6,241 nt of DNA from an uncultured Rhodospirillales bacterium (GTDB lineage Bacteria; Pseudomonadota; Alphaproteobacteria; Acetobacterales; Acetobacteraceae), in the NCBI GenBank assembly GCA_903928045.1, contig CAIYPH010000273.1, positions 1 through 6,241 of the forward strand, written 5' to 3'. A model generated the notes under the pieces. That model saw only the letters and a program-made list of their open reading frames with translations, had not been told where the DNA came from and made no database searches. A program made the translations under genes and the position numbers. Below are positions 1 through 5,304 of the stretch, piece by piece (the stretch's first letter is position 1; each line of letters begins with the position of its first letter).

Positions 1-99
1 CCGGACTGGGGCGCCCAGGGCGTTCGCTTCGATGTCCTGGTGGTCGACGCCGCCGGCGCGGTCCGCCGCATCGCCGACGCTTTCCGCCTGGAGGAATAG
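1..99 (+). CDS. YraN/UPF0102 family protein, C-terminal end (partial)
   Basis: The first 33 codons read in frame from base 1 to a TAG stop, with no start inside the window, so only the C-terminus is present. The tail contains RFDVLVVD, then a short turn, then RRIADAFR. This matches the end of the YraN/UPF0102 family, small proteins with a predicted endonuclease-like fold and no firmly established cellular role. In that family a beta strand 'RFDV' is followed by a variable loop and a closing '(N/D)AFR'. The active-site residues lie upstream and cannot be seen. Codon use is GC-rich, like the rest of the window. The next gene starts 45 bp downstream on the same strand, so co-transcription is plausible. 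The family call is from a short remembered motif and needs the upstream sequence to confirm. Confidence 0.6.
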   Translation, partial: PDWGAQGVRFDVLVVDAAGAVRRIADAFRLEE

Positions 100-144
100 A
101 CCGGGAATGACTATCTGACAGGGGCCCCCAAGGAGTCCTCGCCG

Positions 145-570
145 ATGTGCATCCTCCCCGTCCTTGCCATGCTGCTCCTCGCCCTCCCCGCCGGAGCCCA
201 AACCCGCTCGCCGCCGCCCGGACCGCTCGGCACCCTCCCGGCCCCCGTCGCCACCCCCGACGGCCTGGTCGTCGCCCCCCTCGGCGCGCCGACGCTGGAC
301 GAGGACGCGCCGGCCCGCGATTTCCTCCTCGCCGCCCGCCAATCCCTCGCCGCCGGCCGCATCACCGAGGCGATGGAGGCGCTCGAGCGCGCCGAAAGCC
401 GCGCTTTGACGCGGGACGTCCGGCCCTCCCGGGCCGGCATCCCCAGCGAACAAAGCCTGGTCGCCGCCATCGGCGCGGCGCGCGGCGCCCTCACGCTGGG
501 GGACCGGCCTGGCACGCTTGGTAAAATCGATGAGGCGTTGCGGATTTCTGAGGAGAGGGCAGGGGGGTAA
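145..570 (+). CDS. Small exported protein with TPR-like helices, function unknown
   Basis: A 141-residue protein that I do not recognise by name. The ATG at 145 is preceded by AAGGAG at 130-135, nine bases upstream, which settles the start. Residues 1-18 form a short signal peptide: a hydrophobic core rich in Leu and Ala ending PAGA, with predicted cleavage before Gln19. The mature protein begins with a Pro-rich stretch (about 20-50). Two amphipathic helical segments follow: about 56-88, with the TPR-like pattern 'LLAARQSLAAGRITEAMEAL', and about 103-136, with a similar Ala-spaced pattern. This suggests a small periplasmic helical-repeat scaffold, which is inference. There is no lipobox and no catalytic motif. 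It lies 45 bp after the YraN-like gene. The last few codons run into an A/T-rich hairpin repeat, which may have supplied the present C-terminus. Confidence 0.8.
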   Translation: MCILPVLAMLLLALPAGAQTRSPPPGPLGTLPAPVATPDGLVVAPLGAPTLDEDAPARDFLLAARQSLAAGRITEAMEALERAESRALTRDVRPSRAGIPSEQSLVAAIGAARGALTLGDRPGTLGKIDEALRISEERAGG

Positions 571-594
571 GCGACTGAAAATAGAGAAAAGGAT

Positions 595-618
595 GTTCTT
601 TTTGTGAACAAAAAGAAC
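595..618. repeat. Perfect 10-bp inverted repeat, 4-base loop
   Basis: The arm GTTCTTTTTG (595-604) is exactly complementary to CAAAAAGAAC (609-618), with loop TGAA. It lies 25 bases after the stop of the small exported gene. It is not followed by a T run on the plus strand, so it is not a standard intrinsic terminator in that direction, though it could still stabilise or mark the 3' end of the mRNA. Confidence 0.8.
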
Positions 619-706
619 CAAAAAATCTTTCTGTTCCATCCATGCCGTTGGCGGACACCCCGCGGAATGTCTGGAGCGGTACCAACCAAACGGATAAAAG
701 TTTTTT

Positions 707-731
707 GCTCCTTTTTTTCCAAAAAAGGAGC
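707..731. repeat. Perfect 11-bp inverted repeat, 3-base loop
   Basis: The arm GCTCCTTTTTT (707-717) is exactly complementary to AAAAAAGGAGC (721-731), with loop TCC. Six T precede the stem on the plus strand (701-706) but none follow it, so the usual terminator layout is absent on both strands. A/U pairs fill half the stem. Together with the hairpin at 595-618 it bounds the repeat block ahead of the TPR gene. Confidence 0.8.
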
Positions 732-764
732 GCTTCCTTCCCTTTCGTCTCCCTGAAGGCCACT

Positions 765-793
765 TCGACAATCAGATATTTCTGCTCTAGGAC
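765..793 (+). promoter_or_regulatory. Weak candidate promoter for the TPR gene
   Basis: TCGACA (765-770) differs by one base from the -35 consensus, but the hexamer 17 bases on (TAGGAC, 788-793) is a poor -10. It sits 33 bp before the TPR start, after the hairpin block, so placement is right while the sequence match is weak. Confidence 0.2.
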
Positions 794-826
794 TCCGTCA
801 AAGCCGGGCCAAACAAGGAAACGCCG

Positions 827-2407
827 ATGAAGCTCCGCCTCGCCGCCGCCGCGCTCCTTCTCGCCACCGCCGGCGCAAGCGCCCAGCACAACCATGCCGG
901 CCACGGCACCGTCGGCGCGGTGAGCTTCGCCAATTCCTGCGCCCCCGCCGTGCAGGAGGATCTGATGCGCGGCGTCGCGATGCTGCATTCCTTCTGGTAT
1001 GGCGAAGGCGAAGCCACCTTCCGCTCCGTCCTGGCGCGCGATCCCGCCTGCGCCATTGCCGATTGGGGCATCGCGGCCCTGCTGATGAACAACCCCCTGG
1101 CCGGTGTCGGCGCCACCCCGGCCGATGCCCAAAAGGCCCAGGCCGCCATCGACAGCGCCCGCGCCATCGGCGCCAAAACCCAGCGCGAGCGCGACTACAT
1201 CGAAGCCGTTGCCACCTACTATCAGAGCTTCGCGACCACGCCCGAATCCACCCGTCAGGTCGTCCGCGCGAAAGCGTACGAGGCACTTGCCGCCCGATAT
1301 CCGGAGGACGACGAGGCGCAGATCTTCAGCGCCCTTTACATCGCCGGCACCCAGTCCCAGGCCGACCAGAGCTTCGCCGCCTATCGCCGTGCGAGCGCAA
1401 TCCTGAAGGCGGAGTTTGCCAAATACCCCGAACACCCCGGCATCGCGCACTACCTGATCCACGTCTACGACACCCCGGCCCTGGCGGCCGAGGGGCTGCC
1501 CTCCGCCCGCCTCTACGCCACCCTCGCCCCCGACGCTCCGCACGCGCTGCACATGCCCTCCCACATCTTCACCCGCGTTGGCGCCTGGGAGGATTCGGCC
1601 GCCACCAACGCCCGCTCCTTCAAGGCTGCCGCCGCCAGCGGTGAACTCGGCGAGGCGTTCCATGCCTCGGACTACATGGTCTACGCCGACCTCCAGCTCG
1701 CCCGCGACGGCGCCGCCCTCGCGGCGATGGAGGCCGCCTTCGCCATCCCCGGCCGTGGCGCCGCGCCACCGCTGACCTACGCCACCGCCGCCATGCCGGC
1801 CCGCTACGCGCTCGAGCGCGGCAACTGGCGCGCTGCGATGCAACTCGCGGAGGCCAAAGGCGGCACGGCATACACCGAAGCCATCACCTGGTTCGCCCGC
1901 GCCCTCGGTGCCGCCCGCTCCGGTGATGTCGCCGCCGCCGAGCAAAATGCCGCCGAGTTGGCCCCCCGCCATCTAAAGCTCGTCGATACCGGCAACACCT
2001 ACTGGGCCAAGGAGGTCGACATTCAGCAGCGCGCCGCCACCGCCTGGATCGCCTTCGCCCGCAAGGATACTGCCGCAGCCCTCCTCGCCATGCGTGACGC
2101 CGCGGACCGGGAGGACCGCAACGAGAAACACATCATCACCCCCGGCCGCGTTCTCCCCGCCCGGGAACTGCTCGGCGACATGCTGCTCGAAAGCGGCCAA
2201 CCCGCGCAGGCACTCGCGGAATACGAGGCATCGCAAATCCGCGAACCCAACCGCTTCCGCGGCTACTACGGCGCTGCCCGCGCCGCCGAGGTCGCCGGAG
2301 ATCCGGCCAAGGCCAAGTCCTACTACGGCAAACTGCTCGACCTCGCGAAGTCGGCCGATGCGAGCCGTCCGGAACTGATCGCAGCCAAGGCCTACGTCGC
2401 GCGGTGA
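827..2407 (+). CDS. Exported TPR-type helical-repeat protein with conserved His motifs
   Basis: A 526-residue protein. The ATG at 827 follows AAGGAA (815-820) by six bases. Residues 1-19 are a signal peptide with an Ala/Leu core ending ASA before Gln20, so the product is probably periplasmic. The mature N-terminus is His-rich (HNHAGHG, 21-27). Helical repeats follow: the 'LHSFWYGEGEATFRSVLARD' segment (53-72) and the 'ACAIADWGIA' segment (74-83) are typical of a bacterial TPR family seen in many Proteobacteria. Further TPR-like helices lie at about 145-200, 320-400 and 445-510. The centre carries two sharply conserved clusters: HPGIAHYLIHVYD (203-215) and HALHMPSHIF (239-248), with HASDY at 279-283. 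Their histidines, plus Cys38 and Cys74, could bind a metal, which is inference. Such proteins are usually annotated only as TPR; the substrate or partner is unknown. No operon partner is evident: about 180 bp of low-GC DNA follows. Confidence 0.85.
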   Translation: MKLRLAAAALLLATAGASAQHNHAGHGTVGAVSFANSCAPAVQEDLMRGVAMLHSFWYGEGEATFRSVLARDPACAIADWGIAALLMNNPLAGVGATPADAQKAQAAIDSARAIGAKTQRERDYIEAVATYYQSFATTPESTRQVVRAKAYEALAARYPEDDEAQIFSALYIAGTQSQADQSFAAYRRASAILKAEFAKYPEHPGIAHYLIHVYDTPALAAEGLPSARLYATLAPDAPHALHMPSHIFTRVGAWEDSAATNARSFKAAAASGELGEAFHASDYMVYADLQLARDGAALAAMEAAFAIPGRGAAPPLTYATAAMPARYALERGNWRAAMQLAEAKGGTAYTEAITWFARALGAARSGDVAAAEQNAAELAPRHLKLVDTGNTYWAKEVDIQQRAATAWIAFARKDTAAALLAMRDAADREDRNEKHIITPGRVLPARELLGDMLLESGQPAQALAEYEASQIREPNRFRGYYGAARAAEVAGDPAKAKSYYGKLLDLAKSADASRPELIAAKAYVAR

Positions 2408-2419
2408 TGCTTCGCTTAT

Positions 2420-2447
2420 AAAATATTGTTTTTAAAGCAAAAATATT
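2420..2447. repeat. 8-bp direct repeat AAAATATT in a low-GC patch
   Basis: AAAATATT occurs at 2420-2427 and again at 2440-2447, 20 bp apart start to start, about two helical turns. The surrounding 2411-2448 segment is almost all A and T in an otherwise GC-rich window. The inner AATATT halves can also pair as a weak bulged hairpin. This could be a regulator site, a UP-element-like tract, or simply A/T-rich spacer just after the TPR stop. Confidence 0.4.
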
Positions 2448-2457
2448 CGAGGCTTGG

Positions 2458-2524
2458 CTGAAGTTTCACCCCGAGGTCGCCCCTTGGAGCGTCGCGCCCG
2501 ATAGCGCGACGAAGAAACTTGCAG
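2458..2524 (+). promoter_or_regulatory. Putative structured RNA: three-way junction
   Basis: The sequence can fold as a closed three-way junction. P1 is CTG+AAGTTTC (2458-2467) with GAAACTT (2514-2520) and CAG (2522-2524), ten pairs with one bulged G at 2521. P2 is CCGAGG (2471-2476) with CCTTGG (2482-2487), five Watson-Crick pairs plus one G-U, loop TCGCC. P3 is CGTCGCGC (2490-2497) with GCGCGACG (2504-2511), eight perfect pairs, loop CCGATA. Joining strands are short: ACC, AG and AA. The G-U pair would be a C-A mismatch in minus-strand RNA, so plus-strand transcription fits better. It lies 65 bases before the small ORF at 2589. I do not recognise a riboswitch, ribozyme or sRNA class: the hammerhead core and TPP motifs are absent. 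The fold is by eye only. Confidence 0.35.
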
Positions 2525-2562
2525 AAATTGCTAACGACGACGTTTTTATATATTGCGTTTCG
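2506..2562 (+). repeat. Diverged direct repeat, copy 1
   Basis: This copy begins GCGACGAAGAA, identical over 11 bases to 3011-3021, and ends GTTTCG at exactly the same offset as in copy 2 (51 bases from the start). Aligned without gaps, 33 of 57 bases match by my count. Read in the frame starting at 2506, both copies give ATK, then I, then F-(I/V)-Y-x-V-S. It overlaps the 3' half of the three-way junction and lies just ahead of the small ORF. Confidence 0.4.
2528..2554 (+). promoter_or_regulatory. Candidate promoter ahead of the small ORF
   Basis: TTGCTA (2528-2533) and TATATT (2549-2554) resemble -35 and -10 boxes with a short 15-base spacer. The -10 is good and the -35 fair. A transcript from here would start near 2561 and leave about 28 bases before the ATG at 2589. 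A similar TTGC and TATATT pair with the same spacer occurs in repeat copy 2 (3035-3061), ahead of the hydrolase. Confidence 0.3.
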
Positions 2563-2588
2563 GCGACCGAGGTGTTAGAACACGCGCC

Positions 2589-3080
2589 ATGAACACGCAC
2601 CCCCACTCCCCTAGCCACGCCGGGCCGGCCCATTTGGCCGTCCTGATCGGTGGCCTCACGGCGCTGCTGCGCCGGGGAGTCCTGCGCCTTTTTGGTCTCG
2701 GGGCCCTGGAGCGGGCGTTCTGCGACTACGCCGACTCCGTACTGCGTCGCCTCGCGGCTCTGCTGGAACGGCTCGCCACCGAAGGCCCGGCCCCCGCCGA
2801 CTCCGATCCCCAAACCGCATCCCCGGCACGCAAGGCGCGCCGCGCGGGCGAACCGCGCCTGTATCGCCCCGCCGCAGCCCCGCGCGCTCCCCGTTCGCGT
2901 CCGGCAGGAGAGGCGCCCGTTCTGCGTCCGGCGCCCCATGTCTGGTGGCAGGTGCCGGTGCCCGCCGGTCGGCTGCGCCTGGCCGCCGTCTTTACGTGCC
3001 TTTTGCTCGAGCGACGAAGAATCGAGGAGGCATTTTGCGGCACCCTCATTTCGTCTATATTGTTTCGTTTTAGCAATTAA
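2589..3080 (+). CDS. Pro/Ala/Arg-rich small protein, unknown, possibly C-terminally altered
   Basis: A 163-residue reading frame that I do not recognise with certainty. The N-terminal part (about 12-38) is Leu/Gly-rich and could be a membrane or amphipathic helix. Residues 39-60 form a second helix. Residues 62-118 are rich in Pro, Ala and Arg and probably disordered. A Trp-Trp pair (120-121) and Leu-rich helix follow. Codons up to about 2990 favour C/G in third position, supporting real coding. From 'GTC TTT ACG' onward they switch to low-GC codons, including CGA CGA AGA and ATA TTG. The tail therefore looks like non-coding sequence read through, or a fused end. The architecture resembles small Acetobacteraceae hypothetical proteins I remember, which usually end in a well-ordered helical domain. 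ATG 2589 has only a distant GAGGTG (2569-2574); in-frame TTG 2553 is an alternative. Confidence 0.5.
   Translation: MNTHPHSPSHAGPAHLAVLIGGLTALLRRGVLRLFGLGALERAFCDYADSVLRRLAALLERLATEGPAPADSDPQTASPARKARRAGEPRLYRPAAAPRAPRSRPAGEAPVLRPAPHVWWQVPVPAGRLRLAAVFTCLLLERRRIEEAFCGTLISSILFRFSN
3011..3067 (+). repeat. Diverged direct repeat, copy 2
   Basis: Partner of 2506-2562, 505 bp downstream. It shares GCGACGAAGAA at its start and GTTTCG at its end at identical spacing, plus a TATATTG box displaced by two bases. It coincides with the low-GC tail of the small ORF and ends 80 bp before the hydrolase start. It may act as the hydrolase promoter region (TTGCGG at 3035, TATATT at 3056). Confidence 0.4.
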
Positions 3081-3147
3081 CTCCGACTTGACCAACCCCC
3101 ACCCAAGCGCGCCACACTCCGCCCGACCCAATCGCCGAGGAGCCGCC

Positions 3148-3993
3148 ATGAAACCCCCCGCCCGCAGCCGCGGCACACTCGCCCGTCCCGATTGCACTCT
3201 CGCCTACGAAGTCACCGGCGACTCCCCGGGCCTTACCCTGATCTTCGCCCACGGCCTCGGCGGCAATCACATGTCGTGGTACCAGCAGGTCGCCCAATTC
3301 GCCCGCACGCATCGCTGCGTCACCTTCGCCCATCGCGGCTTCTTCCCCTCCTCGCCCATCGACGGCGGGCCGGACCCGGCGGACTACGCGGCCGATCTCG
3401 CCGCCCTCGTCGCCCATCTCGGCCTCGGCGACCACGTGCTGATCGGCCAGTCCATGGGCGGCTGGACCGGGCTCGAATACGCGCTCACCCACCCCGCCGG
3501 CCTCAAGGGCGTGGTGATGGCGGCAACCACCGGCACCGTTGATCCCAAGCGCATCGGCGAGGCCTTCCAGCCCGCCCATTCCGCCTGGGAAGCCGCCTCC
3601 GGCGCCGCGTTGGCGGGATTCGCCGCCGCCGGCATCCACCCCGCCGCCGGCGCCCGCATGGCCAGCGAGCAACCGGCCGCCAACCTGCTCTACAGCCATA
3701 TCAACGAGTTGGGCGGCGCCTTTGACAAGGAGGCCCTGCGCATGAAGCTGATGCGCGCCCGCCACCGCGCGCCCGAGGAGGTCGCCACCGCCGCCTGCCC
3801 CTTCCTCTTCATCGCCAATGACGAGGACGTGGTGATTTCCCCCCCGGCGATCGAGGCGGTGGCCGCGGTCAACGCCAATGCCCGTTTCGCCCGCATCGCC
3901 CGCGCCGGCCATTCCGGCTATTTCGAACGCCCGACCGTGTTCAACGCCCTGGTCGCGGAGTTCGTCGCCAGTCTCGCTCAACCCGGCGGATAA
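3148..3993 (+). CDS. Alpha/beta-hydrolase fold enzyme
   Basis: A 281-residue protein, the usual size for a single-domain alpha/beta hydrolase. The ATG at 3148 has GAGGAG (3137-3142) five bases upstream; the open frame continues further upstream but shows no hydrolase features there. The oxyanion-hole motif is AHGLGG (34-39). The nucleophile elbow is GQSMGGW (100-106), with Ser102. The acid is probably Asp227, in ANDEDVVISP at the position of the family's G-x-x-D strand end. The base is His255 in AGHSGYFERP. The triad and spacing are intact, so an active serine hydrolase (ester, lactone or C-C bond type) is expected in the cytoplasm, since there is no signal peptide. The cap region (about 131-205) is short and Ala-rich. 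The substrate cannot be told from sequence. Its 3' end overlaps the opposing membrane-protein gene by 16 bp. Confidence 0.92.
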   Translation: MKPPARSRGTLARPDCTLAYEVTGDSPGLTLIFAHGLGGNHMSWYQQVAQFARTHRCVTFAHRGFFPSSPIDGGPDPADYAADLAALVAHLGLGDHVLIGQSMGGWTGLEYALTHPAGLKGVVMAATTGTVDPKRIGEAFQPAHSAWEAASGAALAGFAAAGIHPAAGARMASEQPAANLLYSHINELGGAFDKEALRMKLMRARHRAPEEVATAACPFLFIANDEDVVISPPAIEAVAAVNANARFARIARAGHSGYFERPTVFNALVAEFVASLAQPGG

Positions 3994-4406
3994 CGCCCCT
4001 CCGCGCGCACCGCCGCCTCCACCCCGCGGACAATCCGCGCTGAAACCTGCCGCCTGGTCAGCACCGCCAACGCGACAAACCCGGCCAGTACCGCCGCCAG
4101 GGCGATCCCCCGTGTCGTCCAGGCGTCGGCCGCCTCGCGCCCCGCCGCCGCCCTGTCCGCCACCACCAACGCCACCGCCCAGGTCGCCCAGAAGCCCTGG
4201 CGAAGCAAAACCTCCCAGCGCTCACGCGCCCGGAGCACGATCTCGTCCGCCTGGTTCCACCCATCCGGCCGCTTGCGCGTGTCCGGCCGGCGCCGGCGGG
4301 GCAGTTCCGCCACCAGCGGGAGCGCCAGCCCCCCGGCCAGCGCCACCCGCCAGTCATTGTCCAGCAGCACACAGGCCAGCACCACCGCCAACACGAAACA
4401 CTGCAT
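3978..4406 (-). CDS. Small multi-pass membrane protein, function unknown
   Basis: Read from the ATG at 4406 this is 142 residues. Hydrophobic segments lie at about 2-15 and 20-34 (a likely hairpin), 71-85 (GFWATWAVALVVAD) and 99-116, giving three or four membrane helices. A strongly basic loop RRRRPDTRKR (37-46) and a charged helix (53-70) lie between the pairs and are probably cytoplasmic. No catalytic or binding motif is recognised. The start is uncertain. ATG 4406 has no clear ribosome site. TTG 4439 would overlap the upstream racemase stop and add 11 residues containing LHPLHR. ATG 4496 would overlap the upstream gene by about 60 bp. A 9-bp tandem duplication lies in this start region. 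The gene follows the racemase closely on the same strand and is probably co-transcribed with it. It overlaps the hydrolase gene tail to tail. Confidence 0.7.
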   Translation of the reverse strand: MQCFVLAVVLACVLLDNDWRVALAGGLALPLVAELPRRRRPDTRKRPDGWNQADEIVLRARERWEVLLRQGFWATWAVALVVADRAAAGREAADAWTTRGIALAAVLAGFVALAVLTRRQVSARIVRGVEAAVRAEGRYPPG

Positions 4407-4434
4407 CGCGATCCGATGCAGCGGATGCAGCGGC

Positions 4435-5190
4435 TCAACCAAGGATCGTCGCCCGATCGGCGGGGTAGCCGAATTCCCGTGGCCTGATCCCCGCATGCAA
4501 CCAGCTCACCAGGGAGTAGATGTCATAAACCGGCAAACCCAGCGCCTCGCGCAGCGCGAATGCATAAGGCGGCATATTGGTGCATTCCAGCAGGATCGCC
4601 CCGATATCCGGCGCCATCGCCACCAGTTCCCGCCCGGCGTCGAGAATATCCTGCGCCGCGAGACGGACATCCATGTCCTCCTTGCCGGCTTGGATCAGCA
4701 CGCGGAAGAACTCCTTCCCCCCCTCGGCGCCGACGATCGGGGTATCCGCCGGAATCCCGGCGGCCGCGAGATGCGCCGGCGTCAGGCTCTGCTTGCTCAC
4801 CGTGATGATCCCCACCCGCTTGCCCGCCGGCAAAGTCGCCTGCACCCAGGGGAATTGCAGCAGCGAGCTGGTGGCGACGGGAACGCGGACATGGTTGGCG
4901 ATCTCCTTCTGGAAGATCGCCAGGAACCCGCAATTGGTGGTGATCGCCTCCGCCCCCTGCGACACCAGCTCCGCCGCCGCATCGAGGAAATCCGGCAGCA
5001 GCCCGCGGGCGCCCTGCATCACCACCCGGTCCGGGCTCGCGCCCTTCACCACCCGATACATCACCGGGAAGGGCCAGGTCGCCGCATTGCCCATGTCGCC
5101 GGGAATCCGCGGGAAGCGGGCCTCCAGCATGAGGATACCGAGCGGCGCCCCGTAAACTGCCTTGCCACCCCGTGCGATCGTGTTCTGCAT
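4435..5190 (-). CDS. Asp/Glu/hydantoin racemase superfamily protein
   Basis: A 251-residue protein, typical for the family. ATG 5190 is chosen because a GGGGAG lies just upstream on the minus strand and the conserved core starts soon after; an in-frame ATG at 5277 would reach across the divergent control region. The N-terminal signature is YGAPLGILMLEARFPRIPGD (13-32), followed by NAATWPFPV. The two expected catalytic cysteines are present: Cys87 in ITTNCGF and Cys203 in LECTNMPPY. These match the paired-thiol mechanism of cofactor-independent racemases, one Cys in each half of the pseudo-dimeric fold. Family members are annotated as aspartate/glutamate or hydantoin racemase, and this subgroup (IPGDMGNA, TNCGF, ECTNMPPYA) usually has no proven substrate. 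Racemase, isomerase or maleate-isomerase-like lyase activity are all possible. It is cytoplasmic. It diverges from the MATE gene and probably leads an operon with the membrane protein at 3978-4406. Confidence 0.85.
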   Translation of the reverse strand: MQNTIARGGKAVYGAPLGILMLEARFPRIPGDMGNAATWPFPVMYRVVKGASPDRVVMQGARGLLPDFLDAAAELVSQGAEAITTNCGFLAIFQKEIANHVRVPVATSSLLQFPWVQATLPAGKRVGIITVSKQSLTPAHLAAAGIPADTPIVGAEGGKEFFRVLIQAGKEDMDVRLAAQDILDAGRELVAMAPDIGAILLECTNMPPYAFALREALGLPVYDIYSLVSWLHAGIRPREFGYPADRATILG

Positions 5191-5206
5191 GTCTCCCCTC
5201 TCCCTG

Positions 5207-5230
5207 CGCGCCATTGAAGCGATGGGCGCG
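5207..5230. promoter_or_regulatory. Imperfect dyad in the divergent racemase/MATE control region
   Basis: CGCGCCATTG (5207-5216) pairs with CGATGGGCGCG (5220-5230) around loop AAG, ten pairs including one T-G, with one bulged G. It lies 17 bp before the racemase start in the 78-bp gap between divergent starts. This suits an operator or, if transcribed, a leader hairpin. No recognisable -35/-10 pair was found for either gene. The octamer GGGGAAAC also repeats at 5234-5241 and 5260-5267. Confidence 0.35.
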
Positions 5231-5268
5231 AAAGGGGAAACTGCCGCAAAATTGCCCAGGGGGAAACC

Positions 5269-5304
5269 ATGCCGCATCCCCCCGTTCCCGGGAGCCCCCC
5301 CTGA
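5269..5304 (+). other. Short ORF with good ribosome site, out of frame with MATE
   Basis: The ATG at 5269 follows AGGGGG (5258-5263) by five bases, the best initiation signal ahead of the MATE gene. It encodes MPHPPVPGSPP and stops at TGA 5302-5304. One extra C in the C7 run at 5295-5301 would fuse it in frame to the MATE N-terminus. It is either the true MATE start broken by a one-base change, a leader peptide, or a coincidence. Confidence 0.35.

Larger units (their letters stand above)
571..737. repeat. Probable dispersed A/T-rich intergenic repeat with two hairpins
   Basis: This stretch is strikingly richer in A and T runs than both neighbours and contains two perfect inverted repeats near its ends (595-618 and 707-731) around a GC-normal centre. 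Runs of A and T read as Lys/Phe/Leu-rich peptide on either strand, giving spurious ORFs. From memory, similar blocks (T-run, 'GCTCC', T-run, A-run, 'GGAGC') recur between genes in Acetobacteraceae, so I call it a dispersed repeat, but only one copy is in this window. No transposase, target duplication or terminal repeat matching IS elements is visible. It could affect transcript stability or processing between the two exported-protein genes. Confidence 0.5.

Noticed and set aside
707..731. Second hairpin as an intrinsic terminator
   Set aside because: No T run follows the stem on either strand; the T run precedes it on the plus strand.
491..1972. Long minus-strand ORF of 493 residues
   Set aside because: It is a Gly-rich shadow of the TPR gene in high-GC DNA and runs through the A/T-rich repeat; no family features.
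2533..2547. Short AACG/CGTT hairpin followed by T's as a terminator
   Set aside because: Only four pairs and a broken T tract; too weak to call.
2422..2592. Plus-strand open frame reading EAWLKFHPEVAPW...CVSATEVLEH, vaguely like a PIN/VapC toxin fragment, whose TGA overlaps the ATG at 2589
   Set aside because: It has no start codon after the TAA at 2419, mixed codon bias, and no PIN catalytic acids. The resemblance is too short to annotate; its similarity to 3011-3067 is reported as a repeat instead.
2650..3147. Upstream extension of the hydrolase frame to 2650
   Set aside because: The frame is open but gives Pro/Arg-rich, low-quality peptide overlapping the small ORF, while ATG 3148 has a strong ribosome site right before the hydrolase core.
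2466..3197. Minus-strand ORF of 243 residues across the low-GC patch and small ORF
   Set aside because: The peptide shows no recognisable domain and its codon positions are worse than those of the plus-strand frame.
4273..5217. Plus-strand ORF of 314 residues opposite the racemase
   Set aside because: Arg/His/Gln-rich antisense shadow of the racemase, with no domain or ribosome site.
5191..5277. Longer racemase start at ATG 5277
   Set aside because: The added 29 residues are not family-like and would consume the divergent control region, while ATG 5190 has a GGGGAG ribosome site.
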